The notes under the pieces were generated by a model, which was given only the letters and a program-made list of their open reading frames with translations, searched no databases and was not told where the DNA came from. A DNA stretch of 64,000 nt from Avichristensenella sp031550535 (GTDB lineage Bacteria > Bacillota > Clostridia > Christensenellales > Aristaeellaceae). How positions within the stretch are numbered: position 1 is the stretch's first letter; every line of letters begins with the position of its first letter. The position numbers and the translations under genes were made by a program. Shown here one piece after another: positions 43,328-54,400 of the stretch. The stretch lies in assembly GCA_031550535.1 (NCBI GenBank), contig JAVBOM010000055.1, forward strand, positions 14,400-78,399, given 5' to 3'.

Positions 43328-44701
43328 ATGAAAAAGACCCTGGCCTTCGCCCTGGCGCTCATGCTCATGCTGCTCTGCCTGAGCAGCGTTCCCGCAGCGC
43401 TCGCGGACGACGTGAAAACCCTGCGCCTGTGGGCAGGCATCCAGCCGGAGTACGGCTATGACGCGATGGTGGAGAACTTCAACGAGGAGTTCAAGGACAA
43501 GGGCGTGCAGATGGAGTATGTCCGCTATGTCAACGACGCGGACGGCAACCTGCAGCTCGAAACCTACCTGATGGCCGGCGGCGAGATCGACGTGTTCCTG
43601 GGCTACGGCGGGCTGTCACGCCTGACGAACCGCGTCAAGGGCGGCTTGCTGATGGACATGACCGACGGCCTGGCCGCGCGCGGGTTTGATCCAGAGGCGG
43701 AGTTGGGCGTCGCCAACGTATCCGGCTACAAGATCGACGAGCGGTACTACGGCGTGCCGACCAAGTACGAAAACACCATGTACATGTTCGTCAACGCCGA
43801 CATGTTCGCGGAAGCGGGCATTGAGATTCCGTATGACGGCTGGACGTATGATGAGTTCCGCGAGACGGCGAAGGCCCTGACCCACGGCGAGGGTCTGGAC
43901 AAAGTCTACGGCATCTACTGGTCCTACAACACCAACTACGACTACAACCGCGCGTTCCTAACCACCACGCTGGATGATTACAGCATCTACAAGGACATGG
44001 AGTGCACGGAAAGCAACCTGGACGCGCCGGTCATCGCGCAGTCGCTGCAGCTCATCGTGGATACGCAGCTTGTGGACGAGACCGCGCCGACGCTCGCGGA
44101 CGAGAAGAGCGAGAGCCTGTCCTTGCCGTCCGTGTACCTGGAGGGCAAGTCGGCCATGGTGCTGGGCATCTCCCAGATGCGCATCGTCAAGGACCTGGAG
44201 ACGTACCCACATGACTTCGCGACCGCCATCGTGCCCATGCCAGTGCCGGACGAGAGCTACCTGGAAGCGTACGGTGACCACAAGAACCTGGGTGGCGCGG
44301 GCGACCTGATCTGCGTCAGCGCCAAGACCGAGTATCCCGAGGAGTGCCTGGACGCGGTCGTCTGGTACATCAAGGGCGGTATGGCCCCCCTCGCCAGCGG
44401 CGGCCGCATCCCGCTGTGGAACGGCGTGCCCAAGGAGGATGTCGTGGAGGCGCTGCTGAAAGGCGCGGAAGGCACGTTCGTGGAGGAATCCATCATCAAC
44501 TACCTGAACATCGACAAGACCAAGCTGCAGCCCAGCGCCAGCCGCAAGAACTACGCCATCTCCGAGATTTACACCGTGATGTATGAGGAAATGGAAGCCG
44601 CCATGTACGGCAAGTATGACGTGGCAACCGCTGTCGCCAACATGAAAACCCGCGCGGATGAGCTGATTGACGCGGCCATCGCGGCGGAGGCGAAGAAGTA
44701 G
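43328..44701 (+). CDS. Sugar ABC transporter substrate-binding protein
   Basis: 457 residues, extracellular solute-binding family 1. The signal peptide ends near residue 26 (AALA); no lipobox Cys is placed normally, though CLSSVPAALA contains a Cys. KTLRLWAGIQPEYGYDAMVENFNEEFKDKGVQ is the usual opening, and GKSAMVLGISQMRIV and the late AAMYGKYD complete the fold. It delivers a sugar to the two permeases downstream. AAAGGAG precedes the ATG. Confidence 0.88.
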   Translation: MKKTLAFALALMLMLLCLSSVPAALADDVKTLRLWAGIQPEYGYDAMVENFNEEFKDKGVQMEYVRYVNDADGNLQLETYLMAGGEIDVFLGYGGLSRLTNRVKGGLLMDMTDGLAARGFDPEAELGVANVSGYKIDERYYGVPTKYENTMYMFVNADMFAEAGIEIPYDGWTYDEFRETAKALTHGEGLDKVYGIYWSYNTNYDYNRAFLTTTLDDYSIYKDMECTESNLDAPVIAQSLQLIVDTQLVDETAPTLADEKSESLSLPSVYLEGKSAMVLGISQMRIVKDLETYPHDFATAIVPMPVPDESYLEAYGDHKNLGGAGDLICVSAKTEYPEECLDAVVWYIKGGMAPLASGGRIPLWNGVPKEDVVEALLKGAEGTFVEESIINYLNIDKTKLQPSASRKNYAISEIYTVMYEEMEAAMYGKYDVATAVANMKTRADELIDAAIAAEAKK

Positions 44702-44844
44702 GGGAGAGAAAGCACGCGGGGTTGGGCGGGGCGGGGCGCAGAGGAGAGCCCCGAAAGAGCCGGATAAAAGAAGAGAAACAAAAAGTTAGAGAGAGGGGGG
44801 CGGGTGTGTCTATTTTGGTGGTGCCACACCCCGGGGGTGTTCAC

Positions 44845-45212
44845 GTGGGGCCCCCCCCGTGCCAACCCCGCTAAAGGGCTATATACCTTTAGAATCCCTT
44901 CATTTTCGCCTGCGGGCGGGTTGACTTCTGTGCAATGTAAGTTCTTTTTTGCCGTTGCTTGCCAGGACCGCCAATGGTGTCCGCATCCCGCGCAACTAGG
45001 CGGACGCGCGGTGCGCGCCCCTACGGCCCGCTGCGCGCGTTCCCCGCGACCGTAGGGGCGGCCATTGGCCGTCCGCGCACTGTAACACGCCCAACACGCC
45101 CGTCAATTGGCGATAAAGAATACCCCTCCCGCCCGCAGGCGAAAATGAGGGGATTCCAAAGGGCATAGCCCTTTGGCAGGGTCTGGGACAGAGTCCCAGC
45201 ACCCTCTCTCCG
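44845..45212. repeat. Repeat B copies 3 and 4, an inverted pair with a GC-rich core
   Basis: A degraded plus copy (44845-44930) and a better minus copy (45122-45212) face each other; the core holds a GGCGGCCATTGGCCGTCC-type dyad and CTACGG blocks. The 542-base gap between the binding protein and permease contains no gene; an ORF there is not supported. The operon must be transcribed through this element or have another promoter. Confidence 0.65.
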
Positions 45213-45243
45213 TCCCCCCCATCACCGAAAAGGAGGCACGGCC

Positions 45244-46158
45244 ATGGTAGGCAGTAAACCCGCGCGCCTCAGCCGGCAGCTCCGTACCGACCTCATCGGC
45301 TATTCGTTCATGATTCCCAGCCTCGTGGGGCTGCTGTGCTTCAGCCTGATCCCGCTCGTGATCTCGCTGTACGTCAGCCTGACGGACTGGAATTACCTGA
45401 ACGGCATCGGCAACTGGTCGTTCATCGGCCTGGACAATTTTATCGCCATGTGGACGGACGAATGGTTCCTGGCCGCGCTTCAAAACACGGTCGTCTTCAC
45501 CGTCGTCACGGTGCCCATCAGCCTGGTCATCTCCGTCATCCTCGCGTCGCTCATCGAGAACTTCTGCCATGCGCGGCTGGCGGGTCCGCTGCGCATCGCG
45601 ATGTACATGCCCCACATCTGCAACATCGTCGCCACGGCGGCGGTGTGGATGATGATGTTCTCCGCCTACGGCCCGTTCACACTCCTGGTCAAATCCCTGG
45701 GCTGGACAAACCCGCCCAAATGGCTGGCGGACTACACCTGGGCGCTGCCCGCCGTGATGCTGGTGTCCGTCTGGTCCAGCCTCGGCTACCGCGTGTTCAT
45801 CTACAGCGCCGCGCTGCAAGGGCTTCCGCGCGACCTGTACGAGGCGGCGGAGATCGACGGCGCGAACAAGGTACAGCAGTTTCGGCGGCTGACCCTGCCG
45901 CTGCTCGCGCCCACCACCTTCTTCCTGACGATTACGGGCATCATCGGCTCGTTCAAGGTGTTCGGCACCATCAACGTGATGACAAAGGGCGGCCCCGGCT
46001 ACGCCACGTATACGATGGTGTACTACATCTATAAATCCGCTTTTTCGTACTACAAAATGGGCTACGCCTCGTCGGTCGCGGTCGTGCTGTTCCTGATGAT
46101 GCTGGTCATCACGCTGGTGCAGTGGCGGCACAATCAGCGGCGCGAGCTCGCGCTGTAA
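45244..46158 (+). CDS. Sugar ABC transporter permease (MalF/UgpA type)
   Basis: 304 residues, six hydrophobic segments. The conserved EAA loop that contacts the ATPase is EAAEIDGANKVQQFRRLTLP at about 200-220. Start GGAGGCACGGCCATG. It pairs with the next permease. No ATPase gene is in the operon; a shared MsmK/UgpC-type ATPase elsewhere is assumed. Confidence 0.93.
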   Translation: MVGSKPARLSRQLRTDLIGYSFMIPSLVGLLCFSLIPLVISLYVSLTDWNYLNGIGNWSFIGLDNFIAMWTDEWFLAALQNTVVFTVVTVPISLVISVILASLIENFCHARLAGPLRIAMYMPHICNIVATAAVWMMMFSAYGPFTLLVKSLGWTNPPKWLADYTWALPAVMLVSVWSSLGYRVFIYSAALQGLPRDLYEAAEIDGANKVQQFRRLTLPLLAPTTFFLTITGIIGSFKVFGTINVMTKGGPGYATYTMVYYIYKSAFSYYKMGYASSVAVVLFLMMLVITLVQWRHNQRRELAL

Positions 46159-46167
46159 GGGGGTGGG

Positions 46168-47043
46168 ATGATGCAGAGCAAGGCAATATCCCGGGAAAAG
46201 CTCCTGCGCGCGCTCCCGCGCGTGATCATTTCGCTGCTGATGATCGGCATCGCGCTGCTGATGATCACCCCGTTCCTCTGGATGCTGTCCGCGTCGTTCA
46301 AGCTCCAACGCGAGGTCATGACCATCCCCATCCAGTGGATTCCCGAGGAGCTCCATTTTGAAAACTACGCCAAGGTGCTGCACCTGGGCGCGTCGGCCTC
46401 CAAGGACTATCACTTTTTCCTCGCCTACTGGAACAGCATCAAGCTGGCGGTCATCAACACGCTCGTTTCCGTGCTCACGGCGGCCACGGCCGGGTACGCG
46501 TTCGCCAAGATCAAGTTCCGCGGGGCGAGCGTGCTGTTCATCCTGTATCTGGCGCAGATGATGGTGCCGAGCCAGCTCACGTTGATCCCCCGGTTCGTGG
46601 CGTTTTCGCAGCTACGGCTCGTCAAGACGCACTGGCCGCTCATTCTGCCCAACCTCATCTCGGTTTCGTCCACGTTCCTTGTGCGGCAGGCGTTCATGAC
46701 CGTGCCGAACGATTTGCGCGAGTCCGGCACCATCGACGGCGCGGGCGAGTACCGAATCTGGGCGCAGATCATGCTGCCGGTCATCCTGCCGACGCTCGGC
46801 GCGCTGGCCACCGTGCAGTTTCTGGATTCCTGGAACAGCTACCTGGACCCGCTGGTGTTCCTGTCCAACTGGCGGCTGTTCACACTGCCCATCGCGCTGA
46901 ACCAGTTCGTGGGCGAGGAAGGGAAGCAGTACCATCTGGTCATGGCCGCCTGCTGCCTGACGGTCATCCCGGTGTTCATCGTATTTTTATGCGGGCAGAA
47001 GTTTTTCATCAAAGGGCTGATTACCGGCTCGGTGAAAGGATAG
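46168..47043 (+). CDS. Sugar ABC transporter permease (MalG/UgpE type)
   Basis: 291 residues with six hydrophobic segments and the EAA-type loop ESGTIDGAGEYRIWAQIMLP at about 188-207. The start follows GGGGGTGGG; ATG at 46171 is equally possible. It forms the second half of the channel with the preceding gene. Confidence 0.93.
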   Translation: MMQSKAISREKLLRALPRVIISLLMIGIALLMITPFLWMLSASFKLQREVMTIPIQWIPEELHFENYAKVLHLGASASKDYHFFLAYWNSIKLAVINTLVSVLTAATAGYAFAKIKFRGASVLFILYLAQMMVPSQLTLIPRFVAFSQLRLVKTHWPLILPNLISVSSTFLVRQAFMTVPNDLRESGTIDGAGEYRIWAQIMLPVILPTLGALATVQFLDSWNSYLDPLVFLSNWRLFTLPIALNQFVGEEGKQYHLVMAACCLTVIPVFIVFLCGQKFFIKGLITGSVKG

Positions 47044-47052
47044 GAGGGCACT

Positions 47053-47937
47053 ATGCGGCTGTCGACATCCACGAACATCATCGCGTTTGACCAGGGGAGG
47101 AATTACGCCGTCGGCATGGACACTTCGGTAAAGGTGTGCGCGGAGGCGGGGTACGAGTACCTGGACGCCAACCTGTGCGCGCACTGCCGCCCGGGCATGC
47201 CGCTGGCCGGGGACGGCTGGGAGGCGTGGGCGCACGGCATCCGCGCGCTGTCCGACTCGCTCGGTGTCCGCTTCACGCAGGCGCACGCGTACTGGCCGAT
47301 CACGTACACCGTGCACCCGGACGGCACGCGCACGGACGGCGAGCTGGGCGAGGAACTGATGCGCAGAAGCGTGATCGCGGCGGAGATCATCGGCGCGCCG
47401 TGGATGGTCGTCCACCCGCTGACCGTGTTTGACGGGGACCGGTATTCGGCGCGGCTATCGGAGGAGTACAATACCGCGTACTTTGGCCGCTGGGCGGAGT
47501 TTTACGCCGCGCATAACGTCGGCATGGCGATTGAGAACATGAATTGCAAGAGCGGCTCCATGCGCTACGCGGGCGATCCGGAGCAGCTTCTCGCGCTCAT
47601 CCGCCGCATCGGCCACCCGATGGTCGGCGCGTGCCTGGACACGGGCCACGCCCATCTGTCCGGCGTCAGCGTGCCCGGCACCGTGCGCCTGCTGGGCGAC
47701 GTGCTGAAGGCCACGCACATCGCGGACAACCATCAAAATGCCGACGAGCACATCGCGCCGTTTGCCGGCACCATCCCGTGGGCGGACGTGATGCGCGCGT
47801 TCAGGGACATCGGGTATGAGCATGATTTCTCGTTTGAGATACAGCAGCTTTCCGCGTGCTACCCGGCCGAGGTGCAGACCGCGCTGGTCAGGTTCACGCT
47901 GGATTTGGGGAGGTATTTGGTGGGGATGGCGGGATAG
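47053..47937 (+). CDS. Sugar phosphate isomerase/epimerase-type TIM barrel
   Basis: 294 residues, xylose-isomerase-like/AP endonuclease-2 fold. The metal ligands expected for the family are present in order: Glu in MAIENMN (about 158), Asp in CLDTGHAHLSG (about 196), His in HIADNHQNADEH and Glu in FSFEIQQ. Members isomerise or epimerise sugars, and some cleave oxidised glycosides. AGGAGG 5 nt before the ATG. Last gene of the operon. In combination with the FAD oxidoreductase, a role on an oxidised sugar is inferred but not shown. Confidence 0.87.
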   Translation: MRLSTSTNIIAFDQGRNYAVGMDTSVKVCAEAGYEYLDANLCAHCRPGMPLAGDGWEAWAHGIRALSDSLGVRFTQAHAYWPITYTVHPDGTRTDGELGEELMRRSVIAAEIIGAPWMVVHPLTVFDGDRYSARLSEEYNTAYFGRWAEFYAAHNVGMAIENMNCKSGSMRYAGDPEQLLALIRRIGHPMVGACLDTGHAHLSGVSVPGTVRLLGDVLKATHIADNHQNADEHIAPFAGTIPWADVMRAFRDIGYEHDFSFEIQQLSACYPAEVQTALVRFTLDLGRYLVGMAG

Positions 47938-47944
47938 ATACGAA

Positions 47945-48352
47945 GGGACGCTGGGGCTCCGCCCCAGACCCCGCCAAAGGGATTTCTCCCGGGTTTTCAT
48001 ATTGTCGCGCACGGTGTGCGCTCTGTATGAAAACCGATCTGCACCGCATTTATTCCGCCACTGGCGGAATGCGGTTCCGATCCCCTCTGGACTCCCATCT
48101 TTTCGCCTCACGGCGGGAGGGTGGGATTTTCTATTTAACGGATGCTGATTTCTACTGCAATCTTAGGTGTGCTAGAGGCGGGTGGACGGCTAATGCGCGT
48201 CCGCCCTACGGCGGCTCAAGCCCGCTCGATATCGCCAACATGAAAAACAGCACAAGCGCCCGCCTCCGCCGGAAGTGGGCGCTTTGTCGACAGAAAAGAA
48301 CGCCCTTCCGCCCAGAGGCGAAATGGCGGGGCCTGGGACAGTGTCCCAGCGT
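47945..48352. repeat. Repeat B copies 5 and 6, an inverted pair
   Basis: Plus copy from 47945 (GGGGCTCCGCCCCAG hairpin) with an extra segment to about 48125, and a short minus copy at 48300-48352. The core contains GGACGGCTAATGCGCGTCC and a GATATCGCCAACAT motif that recurs at 55384. No gene is supported in this 426-base gap. Confidence 0.65.
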
Positions 48353-48363
48353 CCCTTCCTTGC

Positions 48364-51141
48364 CTACCGCCCCGCGTACCGCGCGATCGTCTCCATCACG
48401 GCTTTCTCGTCGATCGGCTTGGCGAGATGCCCGTTCATGCCGCACGCGAGGCACCGGTTCACATCCTCCTGGAACGCGTTGGCCGTCATCGCAATGATGG
48501 GCACGGCTTTCGCGCGCGGGTCCGGCAGCGCGCGGATACGGCGGGTGGCCTCGTATCCGTCCATCTCCGGCATCTGGATGTCCATCACGATCAGATTGTA
48601 TTGATCCGGCGCGGCCTCAAACTTCGCCACGGCCTCCAGGCCGTTTTCCGCCGTGTCGATGGTGACGTGCGTCTCTTCCAGCAGCGCCAGGAAGATTTCC
48701 CGGTTGATCGCCACATCCTCGGCCAGGAGCAGTGTGACGCCGGAGAAGTCCGGCACCGTGCGCGCGGCCGCGGTGGCGATGTCAAGCTGCTTGAGCGTGC
48801 TGCCGACCACGTCGTTGATGGCGTCCAGGATGGACGAGGGGAACAGGGGCTTGGGGATGAAGCGCGAAACGCCCACGCTGTTCGCGTCCTTCTCGATTTT
48901 GTTCCATGCCAGGAACGATGTCATGATGATGACGGTGTTCTTGTCGATCAGGTTGTTCAGCGCGGCGACGGCGGCAATCCCGTCCATGTCGGGCAGCGCG
49001 TAGTCAACGAACACCACGTCGTACGCCCGCGCTTGCCCCGCCGATTCCCGGACAAGGCGCTCCGCGTCCGCGCCGGTGGCCGCGTCGTCCGCGTGGATGC
49101 CAAAGCCGGACACAACCGCGCGGAAGTGCCGCCGGATGTCGTCGCTGGCGTCCACGATCAGCACGCGCAGGTCGGACGGCGTGATGCCGTCGAAGATCAC
49201 GCGCCGGCTTTCCGGCGCGGTGTCCAGCCGCACCTCGAAGAAGAACGTCGATCCCTTGTCCTTCTCGGCCTCGGCCCAGATTCTGCCGCCCATCTTCTCC
49301 ACTATATTTTTGGAGATCGCCAGCCCTAGCCCCGTGCCGCCAAACCGGCGCGAAATGCTGCCGTCCGCCTGCTCAAACGACGTAAACAGGCGGCCAATCT
49401 GCGCCTCGGTCATGCCGATGCCCGTGTCCGTCACCGTGAAGCGCAGAAGGCAGGACGTTTCGCCCGTCTCCACAGCGTCCACCGACAGCGTGATCCGCCC
49501 GTCCTCCGGGGTGAACTTCACCGCGTTGGACAGCAGGTTCGTCACCACCTGCGACAGGCGCAGCTCATCGGCGACATAGTGCATGCGGAGCTTGCCGTCC
49601 AGCGCGACTTCCAGGCTCTGGCGCTTCTGCTCGGCCTTGTCGCCCATCAGGTTGCAGACCTTCATCAGCGTCTTTTCCAGGTTCATCGGCACGGCTTCCA
49701 GCTCGAACTTGCCCGCCTCGATTTTGGACATGTCCAGGATGTCGTTGATGAGGCTGAGTAGCTGGTCGGACGACGCGCCGATGGTCGCCAGGCAGTAGCG
49801 GAGCTTCGCGACATCGTCCGTGTGGTCGGCGATTTTCGTCATGCCGATGATCGCGTTCATCGGGGTGCGGATTTCATGGCTCATGCGGGAGAGGAACTCG
49901 CTCTTCGCCTGGCTCGCTTTTTCCGCCGCCGCAACGGCGCGCACCAGCGCCTCGTTGCCGGCCGCGAGGCGGCCCCGCATGTCCTGGATGGTCTTGGCGA
50001 TGTCGCCGAACTCGTTGTCCATGTCGTATCCGTAGATGGGCATGTCGTCCCCGCCGCCGGCCCGGTCAAGGCTGTCGATCAGGCGGTCAAACGGCACGAA
50101 GATCAGCCTCTGGCTGACCAGCGTGATGACCAGCACGTAGATCACCAGGGCGGCGAGCAGCGTGATGAGCAGCGGCAGGAGCCTCCGCGCGCTGAACAGG
50201 GACTCTGCGTTGAACAGCGTCACGACCGACCAGTCCGTTCCCGCGATCGGCGCGATGGCGGCATAGCCGTAGGGGCCCGCGGACAGCGCGACAACGCTCG
50301 GCTCGATGCCCGCGGAGAAATAGCCTTCGATGCCCGCGAGGTGCGCCCTCGCGGCGGTGACAAACGCCACGTCCCGGCTGATGTCCGTCAGCGGGTGTAC
50401 CGCTTCGCCGTCCGCGTCCTCGGCGTCCAGGTGCGCGCTGTCCATCTGAATCGCGCCCGTCCGGTCGATCACAAAGCCGCGCACGCTGCTGTTGTCGTAC
50501 CGGCCGAACAGATCCTCCACCACCTGCCCGAACGGCAGGCCGGAGCAGAAAACGCCCAGAATGTCGCCGTTCGCGTCCACGACCTTGTGGTTGATCCAAA
50601 GGCACCGTTCGTTCGTCACCTTGTCGATGTCAATGTTCAGGGTGTATTCCTCGGGCGCGTGCACGCAATCAAAATACCAGTGGTCATACGGCTCCGCCTC
50701 GTTCAGCAAGTCAAAGGGAACGAACGCCTCAATGGGCGCGCCCTTGTCCACGGAGTATTCATTCAGCGACGCGTGGATGCCAAAATACAGGCTGGCACTG
50801 TACAGCATATCCGTGTAGCTGATCATTTCCTCATACGCGCCGGCCAGTTTGGCCTCGTTCGTTTCGTCCGCGAACCAACGCGTCAGCGGGCCCGACCGGG
50901 CGACCTTCGTCACCAGGCCCAGCTCGCGGTTGAGGTAATAGTTGAACTTGCTAACCGCCTCGGAGGAGTAAAAACCGGCGTAGTCCCTGGAGGCATCGCC
51001 GGTGATGTTGCCGACCACCAGCGCGGCCACAAATGCGATGGAGACGGCGATGAGCAAAAAAAATAAGATGTTGATGGTGCGGAAACGGCGCTCGATGCCG
51101 CGCTTTTTTGCGGGGACGTTCGCCTGCCTGCCCAGTTCCAT
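48364..51141 (-). CDS. Hybrid sensor histidine kinase with two receiver domains
   Basis: About 925 residues. Membrane helix at about 24-45, an extracellular Cache-like sensor domain to about 310, a second helix at about 315-340, HAMP-like linker, HisKA with His422 (SHEIRTPMNAIIGM), HATPase (FGGTGLGLAISKNI), a first receiver with Asp at about 712 in FVDYALP and a second receiver with Asp854 in VMDIQMPEMDG. No output domain and no Hpt, so phosphate must pass to another protein. The start MELGR at 51141 has a weak AGGT site; an ATG at 51165 and longer frames are unlikely since they would read repeat A. The divergent kinase at 51456 has the same layout, hinting at duplication. Confidence 0.9.
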   Translation of the reverse strand: MELGRQANVPAKKRGIERRFRTINILFFLLIAVSIAFVAALVVGNITGDASRDYAGFYSSEAVSKFNYYLNRELGLVTKVARSGPLTRWFADETNEAKLAGAYEEMISYTDMLYSASLYFGIHASLNEYSVDKGAPIEAFVPFDLLNEAEPYDHWYFDCVHAPEEYTLNIDIDKVTNERCLWINHKVVDANGDILGVFCSGLPFGQVVEDLFGRYDNSSVRGFVIDRTGAIQMDSAHLDAEDADGEAVHPLTDISRDVAFVTAARAHLAGIEGYFSAGIEPSVVALSAGPYGYAAIAPIAGTDWSVVTLFNAESLFSARRLLPLLITLLAALVIYVLVITLVSQRLIFVPFDRLIDSLDRAGGGDDMPIYGYDMDNEFGDIAKTIQDMRGRLAAGNEALVRAVAAAEKASQAKSEFLSRMSHEIRTPMNAIIGMTKIADHTDDVAKLRYCLATIGASSDQLLSLINDILDMSKIEAGKFELEAVPMNLEKTLMKVCNLMGDKAEQKRQSLEVALDGKLRMHYVADELRLSQVVTNLLSNAVKFTPEDGRITLSVDAVETGETSCLLRFTVTDTGIGMTEAQIGRLFTSFEQADGSISRRFGGTGLGLAISKNIVEKMGGRIWAEAEKDKGSTFFFEVRLDTAPESRRVIFDGITPSDLRVLIVDASDDIRRHFRAVVSGFGIHADDAATGADAERLVRESAGQARAYDVVFVDYALPDMDGIAAVAALNNLIDKNTVIIMTSFLAWNKIEKDANSVGVSRFIPKPLFPSSILDAINDVVGSTLKQLDIATAAARTVPDFSGVTLLLAEDVAINREIFLALLEETHVTIDTAENGLEAVAKFEAAPDQYNLIVMDIQMPEMDGYEATRRIRALPDPRAKAVPIIAMTANAFQEDVNRCLACGMNGHLAKPIDEKAVMETIARYAGR

Positions 51142-51166
51142 GCGATCACAACCTATCGTATTCATT

Positions 51167-51229
51167 GACGGCGGCGTTGATTTGAAAAACCGGGCGCCGC
51201 AAAGGGGTTTCATCAGAAGTCCCTTCCTC
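51167..51229 (-). repeat. Repeat A copy 18
   Basis: Minus copy ending 25 bases before the kinase start, in the gene's orientation. Confidence 0.95.
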
Positions 51230-51368
51230 ACAATGCGGGGATCAGCCGGGGGATCCCGCCCCGGCAGTATCCATCTGAACATAGCACAAAAACCGCCTGC
51301 GCGCAATCCATTCCGCCAGGTTTTCCATTTTATGGCGGCATGCGTACGCATTTTGCGGGAAATCCCTA

Positions 51369-51397
51369 TTGTATATTGGCGTCTTATGGAATATAAT
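51369..51397 (+). promoter_or_regulatory. Promoter of the second hybrid kinase
   Basis: TTGTAT, 17-bp spacer, TATAAT. The 314-base gap between the divergent kinases also holds the presumed promoter of the minus-strand gene, not resolved. Confidence 0.75.
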
Positions 51398-51455
51398 GTT
51401 GTAACACTACCGTAATACCAAATAGTGCCAGCGATGTGCAAGATGGTGAAAACAA

Positions 51456-54400
51456 ATGAGAATGAACGCGGATTCCGCGGGCAGGAGATTCGGACGGCTG
51501 ATCAACAAGCTGGGCCTTGGCATGCGGGCCAAGCTGATACTCATCTTTCTCCTGGCCAAGGTGCTGCCGCTCGTGCTCGTCACGCTGATCGCGTGGCGCC
51601 AGTTTACCGTGCTGGGAAGCCTCCTGCGGGAAATCGCGGTGGACGATTCCTCCGTCGCCCTCAACCAGAGCGCGGTGGAGAACATCGAGCGCATGACGAC
51701 GGACGCAGCGTCCCGCGTCGCGGGCTTCCTGTACGCGCGGGATACCGACATCCGCCTGCTGGCCGGCATGGAGCCGTCGGAGGAAAACTACCGCGCCTTC
51801 CTTGCGGCCAAAACGGGCCGGCTGCTGGAAAAGGGCGTGTGGACGCTCGCCGGGGACGGGCAGTCCTGGGTGACGGACGCGCCGGAACCAGCGCCGGACG
51901 CGGAAGGTGTCTCCACCAACCGTGAGAACAACGACAGGGACGGATTCCATTACCGCACGGCCGATCAGTTCCAATACGCGGACGTTCCGCTGTACGACGA
52001 GGTCACCTTTGTCAGTCCCGAAGGCATGGAGCTGGTGAAGGTGGTCGCGGACGCCTCTCCCAAGATCAATTTCCCTTTGAGCGCGCAAAAAAAGGACATC
52101 TCCCGGCGGGAAAACACGTATGTCAAGGCGGAGACGTACTTTGACGCCGTGAAAAGCCTCGCGCCGGGCGAGATCTATGTGTCGGACGTGATCGGCGCGT
52201 ACGTGCGCTCCAACTACATCGGCATGTATACGCCGGACATCGTGGCGGACGCCGCGAAGGCGCGCGGGTACGACATCCCCTACGACCCGCAGGCCCAGGC
52301 GTATGCCGGCATGGAGAATCCGAACGGCCAGCGCTTTGAAGGCATTGTCCGCTGGGCGACGCCGGTGACGAGTGAGGACGGAACCCTGCTGGGCTATGTC
52401 ACCTTTGCCCTGAACCACGACCACATCATGGAGTTTGTGGACCACCTCACGCCCATGAACGAGCGGTACGTGGAGCTGCCCAGCGCCTTTGAGGGGAACT
52501 ACGCCTTCATCTGGGACTATAAATGCCGCAGCATCTGCCACCCGCGCCACCACTCCATCACGGGGTTTGATCCCGAGACCGGCGACCCGGAGATTCCCTG
52601 GCTGGAAACGTCCATTTATGATGAGTGGCAGGCCAGCGGCGTGGCCAGGTGGACGGATTTTGTGCGGGGCTGGCCACTCTTTGACGAGCAGTCCCGCGCC
52701 AAAAAGCCCGCGCCCGCGCTGACACAGGCGGGTCTGGTGGGCCTGGACGGCCGCTACCTGAACAACGCGCCCCAGTGCACTGGCTGGATGGACCTGACGA
52801 AGGACGGCGGCTCCGGCTCGTTCTACATTCTGTGGAGCGGTCTGTACAAATTGACGACCGCCGCCGCGATCCCGTACTACACCGGCCAGTACGCGCCCAG
52901 CGAGGACAACGGCTTCTCGCGGCGCGGCTTTGGCATTGTGACCATCGGCGCGGGCATGGAGGACTTCACACGCCCCGCGACGGAGACGGCGGAGAAGCTG
53001 GACGAGGCCATCAGCGACAACATGCGCGACACGTTCCTGAAGCTGTTCGTCACGGCGGCGGCGCTGATCGCGATGGTGGTGCTGATCGCGATCCTCCTGG
53101 CATCGTGGCTGACGGACAGCATCACCAAGCTCATCCATGGCATTTCACGTTTCCGCGCGGGCGAGCGCCAGTTCCGCTTCCGTGAGCCGGTCAAGGATGA
53201 GTTCGGCACGCTGGCGGATTCTTTTGACGACATGGCCGACAGCGTGGTGGACAGCGTGAAGAACGCGCTCTCCATCATCGACATGGACCACATCATCATC
53301 TATATGAACGAATACGGCCTGGCGCTCTGCCACATGACGCTGGAGGAGGCTGCGGGCACGTCCTACACCGACAGCAGCGTGTACCCGGCCGGGTCGCCGT
53401 ATGATCCCATCCTCGCGCTGGAAAACGGGCGGGAGGCGGAAATCTTCTTTGACGAGAGCAGCGGCCGGTACATCAAGGGCACGGCAAGCTACTTCCTCAG
53501 CAAGGAAGGCAAGCGGATCGGGTACATCATCGAGACGGCCGATGTGACGGACATGGTCCTGGAGCAGCTAAAGATTGAGTCGCAGCGGACGCTGCTGGAC
53601 AAGATTTTCTCCGCGTCGCCCGACCTGATCTGGTACATGAACGCCAAGGGGGCCTATCTGGCCGTGAACCCGCGCTTTGCCGCCATCGCCGGGAGGCCGG
53701 TCGCCGACTTCATCGGCAGGACGGCGGAAGAAGTCCTGCCCGCCGCGCTGGCCGGATCGTTCAGCGCGAACGACCGCGCCGCCGCCGCGTCGGATGTACC
53801 GCTGTACACGGAGGAGCGCATCGCCTTTGCCGACGGGCACGAGGAGATTCTGGACTCCGTGCGCACGCCGCTGACCGATAGCGCGGGCGCGTTCGTGGGG
53901 CTGCTGGGCTTCGCGCGGAACGTGGACGCCCGCGTCGCGATCGAGAGCGAATTGCGCCACACGCAGATCGAGCTGGAAAAGGCCGTCAGCGACGCCAACC
54001 GCGCCAACGAGCACAAGGGCGAGTTCCTGGCGCGCATGAGCCATGAGATCAGGACCCCGATGAACGCGATCATCGGCCTGACGAGCATCGTGCAAAAGCG
54101 TCTGCGGGAAATCGACCACGGCATTTCAGCGGCCAGAGATATCGAGTCGAACGTGAACCAGATCGACGCCTCGTCCCAGCACTTGCTGGGTCTGCTGAAT
54201 GATATTCTGGACATCTCCAAAATCGAGGCAGGGAAGATCGACCTGACCGAGGAGGTCGTGGACCTGCCGAAGCTGGCCGCGACGGTCGTCGGCATCATCC
54301 GGCCGCGCTGCGACGAGAAGAACATCACGTTCCTGACGCGCTTTGACACGTTCGCGCCGCCGACATTCCTGAGCGATTCGCTGCGCCTTCGGCAGGTGCT

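Noticed and set aside
44845..45212. Insertion sequence remnant
   Set aside because: No transposase frame or clear target duplication; it is treated as paired repeat B.
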